Below are positions 11,452 through 21,958 of a stretch of DNA of 64,000 bases, piece by piece. Made by a program: the position numbers and the translations under genes. Numbering within the stretch: position 1 is the stretch's first letter; each line of letters begins with the position of its first letter. The stretch spans positions 75,317,501 through 75,381,500 of the forward strand of contig CM032228.1 in assembly GCA_019009955.1 (NCBI GenBank), written 5' to 3'. The notes below the pieces were generated by a model, which saw nothing but the letters and a program-made list of their open reading frames with translations, searched no databases and had not been told where the DNA came from. The stretch is from Riptortus pedestris. Its lineage: Eukaryota > Arthropoda > Insecta > Hemiptera > Alydidae.

Positions 11452-11560
11452 ATTTCCACTTGACGTGGCTAAAGATTATCGAGACGGCTTATCTACAGGT
11501 TTCTACTATTTTGTGACTAGGCTGGGGGAGAAAGTTTATTTAGTTATTTAGGACCTCCAC
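11452..11560 (-). mobile_element. Older SINE fragment split by copy 1
   Basis: On the minus strand this matches the 3' half of the same SINE family (GTTTATTTAGT, then the CTTATCTACAGG and CCACTT landmarks seen on plus). Copy 1 landed in its 3' tail: the target-site duplication of copy 1 includes the CCACTT of this older SINE. The remaining tail lies just left of 11200. Confidence 0.65.
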
Positions 11561-13313
11561 AAAATAAATGTCCATGCTCTTTTACGAATCGAACCCACAG
11601 CAGAAAGTATTTGCATTTTTATTGACCCAAATACAAAGGTATTTAAGCTATCTGCTACTTAGATTTAATAAAATAAAAATGTGATGTGGACATTATTTTT
11701 CAATCTCTATAGTAAAGTTATGAACCCATTTGCATCAGCTTACAGATAGTTTACAGACTGCATGATGGTTTTAAAAATACCGTATGAAATGGGTCACATC
11801 AATTTGTAATCTGGAGGAGAGCCGCGCGAAGAGAATTAAAAGGCGGGAGTTGGAGCAAATAGAGAGAATTGCGTTCTTAGGTCCGTCCGTCCTTGAAGCA
11901 CACAGGTGTGTTCTGCTACTGTTCCAAGCAGCCATTAAGATAGGGCAATTTAACTTTTAAATCATTTCTAAGAAGGAAAATTATCTCACTCCCTGTAATC
12001 ATGTGATTCTTTATCGTGCTTTCCTGCAACATCATCCAGAAATGAGGAAAAGCTGCACTGTAGACCTCTCCACTAATCAGATAGCAAAGGCAATGCTCAA
12101 ACATATCTCCAAAAATTAAAGTGTATCTTTTAGTCTTAAAAACTATTTCAAAGAGGATGCTGGTAATTTGAATCTTTTGATTAGCAGTTTAAAACCACTG
12201 ATGGTGAGAGTAAAATTCTGATTAGCTCGTTGAACAAAATAAATCACAAACTTTACTACAGATCTTTATATTCGTCTATAAATATAACAGAATGACCACA
12301 TTGGATGAGTTGTCCAAAAGAACAGCTTGTATATGGAAATAGTTCTGTTGACAACAGGACATAATTATAGGTGTCATTTATAGTGGACATTGCAAGGAAA
12401 CAACTGGACACTGGTCGCTGAGATACAAATCACTCAGTTGGCACTGCACATTATCAATCCGTCTCTTTGGCCTAGGAAAGTGTTTGTTACGGTTCCCAGA
12501 ACATCCATATTTCTACTATCCTATATAAAAGTTTCCTTTATTAGCCATAAGTGCCAGATTATTAATCTATTAGATTAATAAAGATGAATAAATTAATGGC
12601 ACAGTAACAGAGTAACGTGTACCTCGTCAATTAAAATAGTAAAGAACAGAGAAACCCACATTTTTTTAATGTGTTTTAATAATTTAATTTTCTCTGTTTT
12701 AACAGTGTTTATTTAATTAGTTCTTATTTTAGTTTCCAATAGTGATATCACCCAGCAGCAACTATAAATTTATATTTACTATACTCAATCAGAGTTTGGA
12801 GTTTTTTTTTACCATTTTGTGGTACCATTGGAGTATTTTTTACCATTTGGTTTGTGTGATGAAGGGTGTAAATCGCTATAAATTGTGTAACACCAAAGAA
12901 ACAAATAAATAAATAAATTAGTGTTTATCCCTTAGGAATAATCCAAGAGAAAAAAAATGGGGGGATTTGGGCTTCCTAACATAAAAATAAAAAAAAAAAA
13001 TGAAACGCTCTCTGTATTTTTGATTCCGCTACTTCTTTATTCGAGTAGCTAATCAAGCACCGGGTAACTGATGGCACTTAGATCTGGGCTTAACAACATG
13101 ACCACAGATTCCTGTAAAAATAAAGTCTTTTATGTCGCCCTAATTTGCTGAAATTTATTTAATAAGGTTTACCATCGCAGCCTCGAACTCTGTTTTTCGT
13201 CCGACCTCGAAATCCAGTAAACGGTCTACCAATCTAAATTGAATATTAAGTACACAAATCCATGAAAATACCACTGGACCCCATTTTAATTAATTGAAAT
13301 TTAATTTTAATCT
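11561..13313. other. No recognisable gene
   Basis: AT-rich sequence with an (AAAT)n stretch near 12902. I see no domain or known repeat in 1.7 kb. Confidence 0.5.
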
Positions 13314-13387
13314 AATTTTACATAAAACGATTAAATATGAAGTTTGGTAACGATCAAACAAAAATCGCGACCGCTAGAGCGTTAACA

Positions 13388-13456
<69 letters not shown>

Positions 13457-13576
13457 TTGAACGGAGCTCATTTTCGTCATCTCCTGGGTAGGATCGATGG
13501 GCATTTGATGAAATTTGTCAAAACTCGCGTCATAAGTACGACCTCAATAGCTGATTTCCCTTAAGGGAAATCTGCT
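13314..13576 (-). mobile_element. HINE copy C, 3'-truncated
   Basis: Minus-strand copy that keeps the 5' end intact (on plus, TTTCCCTTAAGGGAAATCTG up to 13576) and the central (TA)n run at about 13391-13452. It breaks off at about 13314 inside the 'CATAAAACGATTAAATATGAAGTTTGG' block, so the hairpin end is missing. Confidence 0.75.
13391..13452. repeat. (TA)n microsatellite in HINE C
   Basis: About 30 TA units at the conserved internal position. Confidence 0.9.
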
Positions 13577-14386
13577 AAAACAGGATTAGCCCTACAGGAG
13601 GCCGCTCTCTCATACAACCACTGCCTTTACAATTTCACTATACACCTCTGTCATATCATCTCGCTTTACTACTACTACCAATCTTCAAACACAATAACTA
13701 GTCTACGTATTTCTAATGAATAATACATATCACTGTTAAATACTTTATTAACTTACAGTTTGTGCAACAGGGGCTATGATTGGGTGGGACGTGGATAACT
13801 GCAGGTTATCACCACAATTTTCTTGCTTGAGTCTTTCAGTGCGCCAAAACAAACTCATATTGCCCACACTCGAAACGAAACCTTTCAAAATCACGATTGA
13901 AACTGATTAATAACAACAGTAGACTGAGTTTTAAAGCTACGAGTGTAATACACAGTAGTTTATTGTTTTGGAGAAACAACTATATGAAGTTTGGTGACCA
14001 TGGGTGTGTCCGGCGTTATTGTGGAGGTCAAAAAGCAGTACAGCAAATATGTTCTTTCCTTTGCATGGGAGCGAAATACTTTTCTTAAACAATTTTTTTA
14101 ATAATAATAAAGTAAAGGGATACATACGTTCTAAGCAAACTTTGTGTGTCTGAAAAAGGGTGTCATTTATTTGAAAAAAGGGGCATCATTTATTTGTTTT
14201 ACTTTCATTCACCCTTATATTTTGCACATCCATACGCTCTAGACTTTAGTATCTAGAGACATAAATGAAAAGTTCTTTCGGTGTAGATATTTCCGTATGC
14301 GTCCTTCCATTATAGCCAATTCCCTGTAAGGAAAATCCCAAAAGAACGGGCCCTCGAATTATTTTTGCCATTATCACATTTTCCCT
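13577..14386. other. No recognisable gene
   Basis: No domain or repeat recognised between the two HINE fragments. Confidence 0.45.
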
Positions 14387-14625
14387 TAATGACAAAAAGC
14401 TATTGAGGTTGTACTCCTGACGCAACTTTTGAAACTTTTCTTTAAAGGTCCATCAACCGTACCTAGTAGATGGTGAGAATTTCGTCATAGCACTTATGCT
14501 ACTACACTCTTGCACACCCACAGCACCACATTTGCAATCCAAATTTTAGTATGATTGCTACCAAACTCATTATTTCAACGATTAATGTAAAAATATCAAC
14601 TTCCGTCTTTGAACGATAGCTTGAT
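14387..14625 (+). mobile_element. HINE copy D, strongly diverged fragment
   Basis: 'AGCTATTGAGGTTGTACTCC' and 'TACCTAGTAGATGGTGAGAA' match the 5' region of the other copies. Past the microsatellite position, ACCAAACTC and ATGTAAAAATATCAAcTTCCG match the mid region. The microsatellite itself is lost, suggesting an old copy. Confidence 0.6.
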
Positions 14626-15299
14626 TGCCCTACCGGATTATATAGGGTAGCTTAAGCCTTGGGGAAGCGGTAAATTGTAAAATCGTTAATGTTTCTAAAT
14701 AATTAATTAAACCTTAACTGATAAATTGAAAAATTTTATAAAAACAAATTTGTAGTCAATAATATGCGTTACATTTGTACTCTTCTTACTTACCCTCAAG
14801 CAGGAATAATAAGTTCAGTTATTTTCTAAGAAGAGGGAATTTTTGTAATAAGAGATTTTTAAGGTTCTCTTTTTTACTAGACATATTTTAAAATATGACC
14901 AACATATTTGGCCTTTTTATTTGGATTTTTGGTTTGATTTTCACTGATGATGTAGTCTCCGGATAGATTTTACTTTACTTAAAGTGATGAACTAATATTT
15001 TCATGCGGTAAAATAGGACTAAAATAAACATTCTAAATGTTTTAAAGGGTTCAGGCTAGTCACGTGGAGCTTAAATAAAACATGGGATCATGTACATGGG
15101 ATCATGTACATGGGAACCAAACTTTTGACAGCGAGAAGTTTTTTCAGTTATGGTACTTGGAAAGTTTGTTACTTTGAGATATGACTTGGAAGTCGATAAA
15201 AAAGCCAGAAGGTCCAATGAGGTCCCTTCTACATTCAGTAGAAAACGCCTGTCTGTGCCTAATAGGAAGTTCCAAATAATTCTGCAGTGGTAAAGGAGC

Positions 15300-15330
<31 letters not shown>

Positions 15331-15975
15331 CAGTTATCAGAGCAATAGTTAGGTTTGCCGTTAAACATGAGCCCTCGCTAGGGAAGCCACTCTGTCCTGG
15401 TCAAGATGAGATCATAGAAATGTATTTGGAGTCCTACAAGAGCAGCATAGCTGATTATAGGATGTAAATACAAAATCAAAGATCTGTGGTTGGATCTTTT
15501 TGAAAGAATGGACCTGAATAACCGTAAAAAAAAAAATAATATTCTCCATGACTACTTCAACTTGAACGTCTCTGAAACCCAATACTAAGACAATTAATTT
15601 AAATTTATAAACTGTTGACTGAGAATTGCCAAGGGGAAAATAAAGCAAGTTGAGAAAGATATTTGTGCAGTTGGCAGTCTATAAAAGCAAACAATTCGCA
15701 TTATCAAGACATATAACAAAAAATTATCTTGGTGATAAGCACTATCTAATTGTAATCTTAGTATTATCGAATGGTGTCATTTTAATAGCTAGTTTCTATG
15801 CTCCACTGAAAAACCTTGATCTTCCACCCAAGAGATTAGCAACAGTTATTATGTTCTTCCACGATTGTTTCTGCTTTATTTTTAATTATATCTCTATTCT
15901 TAGACATTAGTAATACCGTTTGTACGTTTCATTTTCGTGATAAGGAAAAAAAGAAAAAAAAAAAAAACTTAGAGG
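14626..15975. other. No confident gene
   Basis: Contains a short 14-bp tandem (ATGGGATCATGTAC, about 15083-15116), a poly-A run at 15306-15330 and an A-rich stretch at about 15945-15966. Frames here are short and unrecognised. The part nearest 15976 may be the upstream region of the LINE that follows. Confidence 0.4.
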
Positions 15976-16127
15976 AACCCCATTCAGTTTGTCCCCAGAT
16001 TTTCCAATGGATATAAGAGAAAAAAGGAAGAAACTGCTACCTTTCTTACATAGAGCAAGGAGTGTAAATTTAAAAGCACGCCTAATAAATGAGAAAATAT
16101 TATTGAAGGCAAAATATATTCCTTAGA
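15976..16127 (+). pseudogene. LINE ORF1-like C-terminal fragment
   Basis: One frame reads DIREKRKKLLPFLHRARSV followed by NLKARLINEKILLKAKYIP and a stop. It resembles the C-terminal basic segment of LINE ORF1 proteins (R-x-x-LlPxLxxAR...KAxLxxdKLxxNGkxY). It lies about 200 bp upstream of the endonuclease domain in the same orientation, as expected for ORF1 of the same element. The upstream ORF1 is not recognisable. The match is short, so the call is moderate. Confidence 0.45.
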
Positions 16128-16336
16128 GGAATTATCTAATAAAAAGCAGGAAGAATCGAAAATTGAGGTGACTAAAATTGATATTCCGGATTCAGGGGCT
16201 TCCATATCTAGCAGTATAGATGGCAAACTTGATAATTAGTTAACACGATAGAAACCGAACAAGCAGATGAAGAAAAGAAAAGCAAATCATTCTCCTGCAT
16301 AGCAACAAAAGAAGTCTAAAGCTCCACTGGCAAAAG

Positions 16337-17150
16337 GATTCTGGAATGTTAATGGTATAAAATCATTATTGGACTTTGGAAAAGATATTATTTTGATTCT
16401 TCAAAATTTAGACATAATATGTTACATACTGAAACATGGATAACATCGTCTTCAAAATATAAAATAAATTCCCTGGCAAAATATGACATGGTATATGTAG
16501 ATGCAATAAAAATTCGTTCAGTTGGTCGACCAAGTGGAGGCCTAATAATCTTCACTGAAAAAGAAAAAATCACTGTCGTTGAAACCCTCATTAGAGAGAA
16601 TTGGTTATTATGTATCCGTTTAAAATATGAAAATGAATATTTTATCGTAGCTGTAATATATTGAAGACCTGGAAAAGAATATGACAAATATATTGAATTC
16701 ATCTCCGATATACTCTATGATATTTACCAAAAGTATAACAACCTAAAAATAGTTTTTGGAGGTGACTGGAATGCGAGATTTGGATCCCTAAACATATTAG
16801 ATGATGATATTTTTGATTACACCAATCTCACCAACCATAGAGAAACCCTAGATCCTGAAATAAATAAAAGAGGGGAATTGCTAGTTGAAGTAATGGGAGT
16901 GCTTTGGTATGATTACTAGCAGTGGATGAACTATTAGTGATTTCCCAGCAAAATTTGCTTTTTGTGGAGAAAACGGGTTTAGTATTTGCGATTCTGTGTG
17001 GCTATCGACTACTACCGATAGCGTTTATGATTACGAGGTATAACCAACTCTAGCATATTCCGACCAAAATTTAAGTATTATATCTCTCTTGGAAAACGCT
17101 CTTATAAACTACACTTAGGAAGGAAATTAACCATAAACCGCAATATTGAG
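16337..17150 (+). pseudogene. APE-type endonuclease of a non-LTR retrotransposon (broken)
   Basis: The encoded domain would nick target DNA to prime reverse transcription. An 81-codon open stretch (16419-16664) contains a tETWI-like start and SVGRPSGGLIIF (usual kkxGRxxGGvaif). After a stop, a second stretch has 'VFGGDWNARFG', the conserved GDfNAR block, then KRGELLVEVMG. Further on, 'YSDQNLSI' sits where SDHxPI is expected, with the catalytic His replaced by Gln. At least three stops or frame changes interrupt it. Position just upstream of a same-strand reverse transcriptase fits one LINE of the I/Jockey/CR1 type. Confidence 0.75.
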
Positions 17151-17159
17151 AACCTTGAA

Positions 17160-19266
17160 ATGTTCAAAATAATCTTACATACTTTAGACATCACTTTCAA
17201 TTACAACGTAGGCCTCAGTACGCTAACTGAAGATTTTATTAATAGGGCCACTGATCTAATGAAGGTAGCTTCCATAATTATAGTTAGCTCATCAAAACAC
17301 ATTCCAAACAAACCTTGGTTTGACCAAAAATGTATTCGAGCAAAAAAAGAACTTACCTCTGCATACAAGAAATGTTGTAAAGCTTCATCAATTTAATTTA
17401 ATTTCCTGCATTCCAAGAAATGTTATAAATCATTAATTAAAAAAACTAAGGAGCAGTACTTTACAAAATCAAGAGTTAGATTAAGCAAGACAAAGAATTC
17501 TGCGGAATTTTAGCCAGCTTTAAAAAAAAAAAAAATAAACCATTCCCAGAAAATGAAATAAACGTTACACAGTAGGAGAATTTCTATAAAAGACCTTTAT
17601 CTCAAAAAATTATTGATGACACAATTTATTTTCATTATTATGACCCAGAACTAGATGGAGAAATTACTCTCGAAGAAACAATAGAAAGTCTAAAACGCGC
17701 AAAAAACAATAAATCTCCGGGATTAGATTTTATTCCCACGAATTTTATAAATTAATGAATGAAAGTTGGACTAATCACCTTGTACACATCTTCAATAAAG
17801 TTTGGAGTAAAGAAACGATACCATCATCTTGGACGAAAATAAGAATGAGGCTCATCCATAAGAAAGGAGATAAAAAAGACCCAAACAATTGCATCGCCAT
17901 TCTCAACTCAATTCTAAACCTTTTCACTTCCATCCTTAGTCGAAGATTGCTCACATGGGTTGAAGAGAGGAAAATTATCCCGGACGAACAAATGGGTCAT
18001 TATGGGAAAAACTATATAGGCTAGGAATTGGAGGAAACATTCTGAGAGTGATAAAATGTCTGTATGACCAAGCATCGTTTATTATTGAAGAAGAAAATGA
18101 GTACTCACATGACATTGAAATATCTGAAGGTGTTCTACAAGGCGAAAACTTAAGCCCTCTTCTATTCTCGCTATATATATCAGATATTGTCCATTTTTCG
18201 AAGAGAATGGGGCAGAGGGTTACAGATTAGTACAAGAAAAGATTTAATTTTATTGATGTATGCTGTTGACCTAGTTTTACTCTCTATATCATGGCCTGAT
18301 ACGCACCGTAAATTAAACATATGAAAGAAATACTGTGACGCAATGTTACTCTCAGTGAACACTCAGAAAACAATGAAATTACCATTTCACAAAGGAGGCC
18401 GACTTGGGAAAAGTAAAACCATCTTTTATAATAATAACCCAATCCAGCTTACAAATTCATTTACATATCTGGGGATACCTTTCACACCCACAGGAAAATT
18501 CTGTCAAGCCAGTACTCACTTCTTGGCAAAAGGTTGCTCTGCCAATGCTGCCATCTTACGCATACTTAATAAAAGCAAAGCTGAAACTTGGGTAACCAAA
18601 TGTATGCTGTTCTATGCACTTAGTGAAAGTGTACTCCTGTATGTATCAGAAATATGGGGCCCTGGTTATTCGGATGTGATTGAGAAAGCTCAATTAAACT
18701 TCTTTAAATGACTTATGTGTCTTCCTAAAAACACTCCTACTGCTTACATTAGAATAGAATTTAACCGTACACACACCCGACTTAAAACTTTCAAGAGGAA
18801 GTTGAATTGATGGAACGCTCTACAAAAGAAGTAGGCAGGTTATCTATCAAGACTGTGTTACATGCGCATAAATGAATGCCAATTATTCAATGCCATTTAA
18901 TTGGGTGAATGAACTGGAAAGGTATCTTGGGTGCATAGGAGGGAGCTTGGCAGAATTGGAAAGGGCGAAAAATATTAATGGAAAAATAAATACTTATTTA
19001 GAGGCTCTCGAGAACCATTTAATCTCGTTAGATATTGAAATAGTTTTAAATAGCACATATAACCAGTACTTTAGAAGACTTACCTCTCTTGGCAGAGGCG
19101 AGGAGTCCCTGTACCAAAATGTGCCATTTTTTAAGACCAAAGTTATATCTCAAATCCACTTATTAGGTACAAAAAATCAAAGATTGATAGTTGGCAGGAC
19201 AATTAACATATTCAATCCAGAAAAGAAGAAGAAGGATACACCAAGTTTGATAGCTAATCAACTATA
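17160..19266 (+). pseudogene. LINE reverse transcriptase and C-terminal region (broken)
   Basis: This reverse transcriptase continues the endonuclease domain upstream. Order seen: KPWFDQKCIRAKKE (linker); NNKSPGLDF (RT motif 2, usual sPGpDgi); 'SSWTKIRMRLIHKKGDKKDP' (motif 3); VLQGENLSPLLFSLYISDI (motif 4, usual GVxQGxxLSPLLF); 'MYAVDLVLLS' where the catalytic Y/FADD should be, so one Asp has been replaced (AVD); then NSFTYLGIPFTPTGKF and a 122-codon open segment at 18343-18711. The last open piece (18872-19266) is a diverged C-terminus. Multiple frameshifts mean no active product. No RNase H is seen here. Confidence 0.8.
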
Positions 19267-19599
19267 ATATTTGGTTGAGTAGCTTGTTCTATCTTCTATT
19301 TTTACGTCAATTTACGTAATTCTGGTGCTTTGATTTCTCTTATTGTCACTAAACACGTGGCCCCTTAACTCAGTACCATAGTGACAAAAGGTATTTCAAA
19401 TTAATCGCCATAAGATTATCATTTACGACAGATTTCATCCTAAAAAGCAATAAGATACGGCGTTAAAGTATTAATATATTAATGTTATTATTTATTATTA
19501 AATAATCAAACTTTTTAACCAGAAGAACATTTCAAGTTAAAATATGAAATTTAGTTTCGAATATAATGACTTTTGTAAACGGCTATCCTCTAGGATCTA
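19267..19599. other. No recognisable gene
   Basis: Short AT-rich gap between two LINE remnants, probably the 3' end of the first. Confidence 0.4.
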
Positions 19600-20442
19600 A
19601 TTTTGGGTGTAATATTAGTCTTAGTTGCTTTAATTGACGTAATAGAATCCATTCGCCCTGGTTCTCGCTGTACGCTGATGATTTTGTCATTTATATGAGA
19701 ATCAATTAAAACAAATTCAACTGATACTCCAGAATACTCTAAACAACTTAGAAATGTAACTTAAGTTCAGAAAGAAATATACTTTTCTACTTTATGTCTA
19801 TTAATTTATGTATATTAACGGTACCTTAACCAAAAAGACTGACGTGGATTCCACTCTTAAAAATACTGAAGGTTTGATTCTTGAACAAAATTTCATTCCT
19901 TAAAACATTAGCAATTATGAACTGACAGTAATTCCTTAATTCTCTTACACAACATCTTCACACAAAAATTAATTATTTGACAGTCGTTTATAGTTCTGCG
20001 AGTAAGACTGGAATGAATATACTAGGGCAGAGCCTATCATGCAGGCTAGAGACTCTCCATAGGTGTAGTCCCTACTTCATCAGAATGTTTGTATAACCTT
20101 GAATTCCATTTTACATTAATGAACTTCAGAAAGAAAATTAGCTTCTGACAAAATAATACCAGTTTTATTTCAGGAACAAATTGAAAAATATAGCAACTTC
20201 ATCCAGTATTACACCGATGCCTGGAAATGAGAGCAAGTTGGTGTAGCAATAGTATGCGGTTCTCAAGTTACAAAATACAAATTAAAGATAATCACACCTT
20301 TTCAGGGGAGGCGTTTGCGATTATAGAGGCACTAAAAGAGATACAAATATCAGGTAATAACCAAATCATAATTATTAGTGATTCACGAACATCCGTAATG
20401 GCTATTAAAAAAAATCGACTTCCAAAATCCTATAATTTGGGT
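19600..20442 (+). pseudogene. I/Jockey-group LINE: RT catalytic box and RNase H (part 1)
   Basis: Near 19655-19710 one frame reads SPWFSLYADDFVIYMR, with the YADD catalytic box of reverse transcriptase intact. After about 450 bp of decayed linker, 20205-20440 reads YYTDAW then VGVAIVCGS and, in a shifted frame, EAFAIIEALKEIQ and IIIISDSRTSVMAI. These are the three acidic blocks (TDaSk, gElxAI, SDSqsal) of a LINE-encoded RNase H, which removes RNA from the RNA/DNA hybrid. Broken by frameshifts and then cut by SINE copy 2. It differs from the LINE upstream, which shows no RNase H. Confidence 0.7.
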
Positions 20443-20668
20443 CCTGGTTAGCCATGTGAGGTACAGCTATGGCCTTAATCTCACATGGTAAACCTAGAGT
20501 AGCGAGCTCGATTTCCGCCTGGGCAATTGGAATTTATTTAGTGACGAACTCATTGAATAAGATTGTTAATCGTACCATGGCTAGAAAAGGGTGGTAACAG
20601 GTAGATAACCCGTCCCAATTAGCCATAGCAGCAAAAAGTGGACGCAAATAAATAATTATTATTATTGA
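20443..20668 (+). mobile_element. SINE copy 2, inserted in the RNase H LINE
   Basis: The head reads GGTTAGCCATGTGAG and box B is GAGCTCGATTTCCGCC. The body landmarks are AATTTATTTAGTGACGAACT, AAAAGGGTGGTAAC, GATAACCCGTCCCAATTAGCC and AAAAAGTGGACG, with an (ATT)n tail. LINE RNase H coding stops at its left edge and LINE coding resumes near 20900. Confidence 0.85.
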
Positions 20669-20797
20669 TCGTCTTCCACTTTTTGTTTTTATAATAATAA
20701 ATAATAATATTATCTGGGCTATGCATAACACTTGTTGCAAAATAAGTGATAACAAAATAATTTTCATGTGGTGCCATCCCATAACAATATTATTATT

Positions 20798-20886
20798 GAT
20801 TAATGTCCACTTTTTGACACTAGCTATTTGGGACGGCTTATCTACAGGCTCCTTTTCTAGCTAGGGTGGGACTAGGGATTTTATAT
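20798..20886 (-). mobile_element. SINE copy 3, 3' fragment
   Basis: On plus it reads ATGTCCACTTTTTGAC, GGGACGGCTTATCTACAGG and CTAGCTAGGGTGGGACTA, the reverse complement of the SINE 3' half. Together with copy 2 it forms an inverted SINE pair about 130 bp apart. Confidence 0.75.
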
Positions 20887-20899
20887 AACAATATTAAAA

Positions 20900-21128
20900 T
20901 TAATGTGAAGACCATGAAGAAGCCAATAAAGCTCTCAATTCTATTATCAGTACAACCATCGACTCAACATTTCCAAAAGACGTCCAAAATTATGTTAGAA
21001 AAATACTGAACCAGGAGTGGAACACAAGATGGAAATGATGAAAGTGCAACTTTTTAAAAATTAAACCAAATATAATCAGGGAATGGGAAACATCATCTAG
21101 AAGTAACAGCCTGAAAGAAGTCCTTAAG
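20900..21128 (+). pseudogene. I/Jockey-group LINE (part 2, after RNase H)
   Basis: One frame reads 'PKDVQNYVRKILNQEWNTRW' followed by LKIKPNIIREWE and SSRSNSLKEV. This matches the segment after RNase H in I/Jockey-group elements (usual ...W...W......KL..IKP....W). It continues part 1 after the SINE pair, in the same orientation. Confidence 0.6.
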
Positions 21129-21129
21129 T

Positions 21130-21163
21130 TTACACAGCTCCTTGGGTGACGGACTTTTAATGT
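21130..21163 (+). mobile_element. HINE 3'-tail fragment
   Basis: 'AAGTTTACACAGCTCCTTGG' followed by GTGACGGACTTTTA is the 3' hairpin and tail of the HINE family. The rest of the element is absent. It lies in a gap of the LINE coding region together with the hammerhead-like motif downstream. Confidence 0.55.
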
Positions 21164-21509
21164 TTAGCTGTAATTTAAAACAATCATCATTGCTTTCAAT
21201 TATTAAACATCAACTAACTCTTCCCACCAAAAGCCGACTCAAGTCAAAGGCGGTCTGCCAGGAACCGACTGTTATCTCCTCACAACTTCCGTGTAATTAT
21301 TTGTTTTAAGTTATTCCAACTTCAGTTATTCGAAATAATAGGTTGTAAATTATATAAATGTATGGTTATTTTTTTTTTTTTTGGAAATAGTTTTAGACAA
21401 ATGTTATGTTATGTTGATTAAGTGTATTTTTAGATTTTGTATGCTTTTGTTTTAAAGGTTATGACTTAGATTATTGTTGATTTTTTAACAATCGTTGATT
21501 TTATTGTGT
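21164..21509. other. Inserted sequence of unknown type
   Basis: AT-rich stretch lying in a break of the LINE reading frame, ending in the hammerhead-like motif. It is probably a retroelement 3' region, but no coding is seen. Confidence 0.35.
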
Positions 21510-21576
21510 GAGCCTTGATTTAATAAAGCACCGATGAAGAGGCACGACCTCGAAAGCTGGCTCTGAAATAAATGCT
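21510..21576 (+). ncRNA. Hammerhead-ribozyme-like motif
   Basis: CCGATGA (one change from CTGATGA) is followed by A, the stem GAGG-CACGA-CCTC, then GAAAGC, a tiny AGC/GCT stem and C, then TGAAATAAAT. ATTTA upstream can pair with TAAAT downstream to extend stem I. The stem II pairing is perfect over 4 bp. As in the copy at 8281, an unpaired A precedes stem II. An AATAAA-like signal overlaps. It may be a decayed Penelope-type 3' ribozyme or simply a structured 3' end. Confidence 0.45.
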
Positions 21577-21595
21577 TAGATGAGGTGTTCACTAT

Positions 21596-21790
21596 GAGTC
21601 TCGACTAAGAATAGGTCACATGGCACTCACACATACATATCCCCTTAAGAATCGTTTCTATCCAACCTGTCAAAAATGTAACTTGAAATTAACAGTGGAC
21701 ATGTTATAAAGCATTGCTCTTTCTAAACAAGGCCAGAATGTACAATCTCGAATCTTCTCTACACGAAATTCTGAAAAATAAAAAAAATAA
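21596..21790 (+). pseudogene. I/Jockey-group LINE (part 3, CCHC-like C-terminus)
   Basis: One frame reads SRLRIGHMALTHTYPL and then PTCQKCNLKLTVDM. This is the conserved LINE C-terminus (usual LtRLRiGHTxLTHxyLL...P.C..C...lTveHiL..C), with CxxC retained and the His lost. It completes the element begun at 19600, so one LINE is spread over 2.2 kb by later insertions. Confidence 0.7.
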
Positions 21791-21894
21791 TGTTGAAATC
21801 TCTTTTAAGTTCCTTAAATAGTAAACATTTTTAATGTAATAACCTATATATTTTTTTGCCTGCTAATTACCCTCCGAGTAGAAGCACAATAATA

Positions 21895-21958
21895 AATATA
21901 AATAATCCCAATTAGCCTAAGTTGTAAAAAGTGGACGTTAATAAATAATAATAATAAT
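21895..21958 (+). mobile_element. SINE copy 4, 3' end only
   Basis: AATCCCAATTAGCC, AAAAAGTGGACG and the tail TTAATAAATAATAATAATAA form the last 60 bp of the SINE family. The tail runs straight into the LINE coding region at 21957. Confidence 0.75.

Noticed and set aside
13337..13564. Frames with YIYIYIYI stretches (also near 28335, 53052, 55440 and 59687)
   Set aside because: Translations of (TA)n microsatellites.
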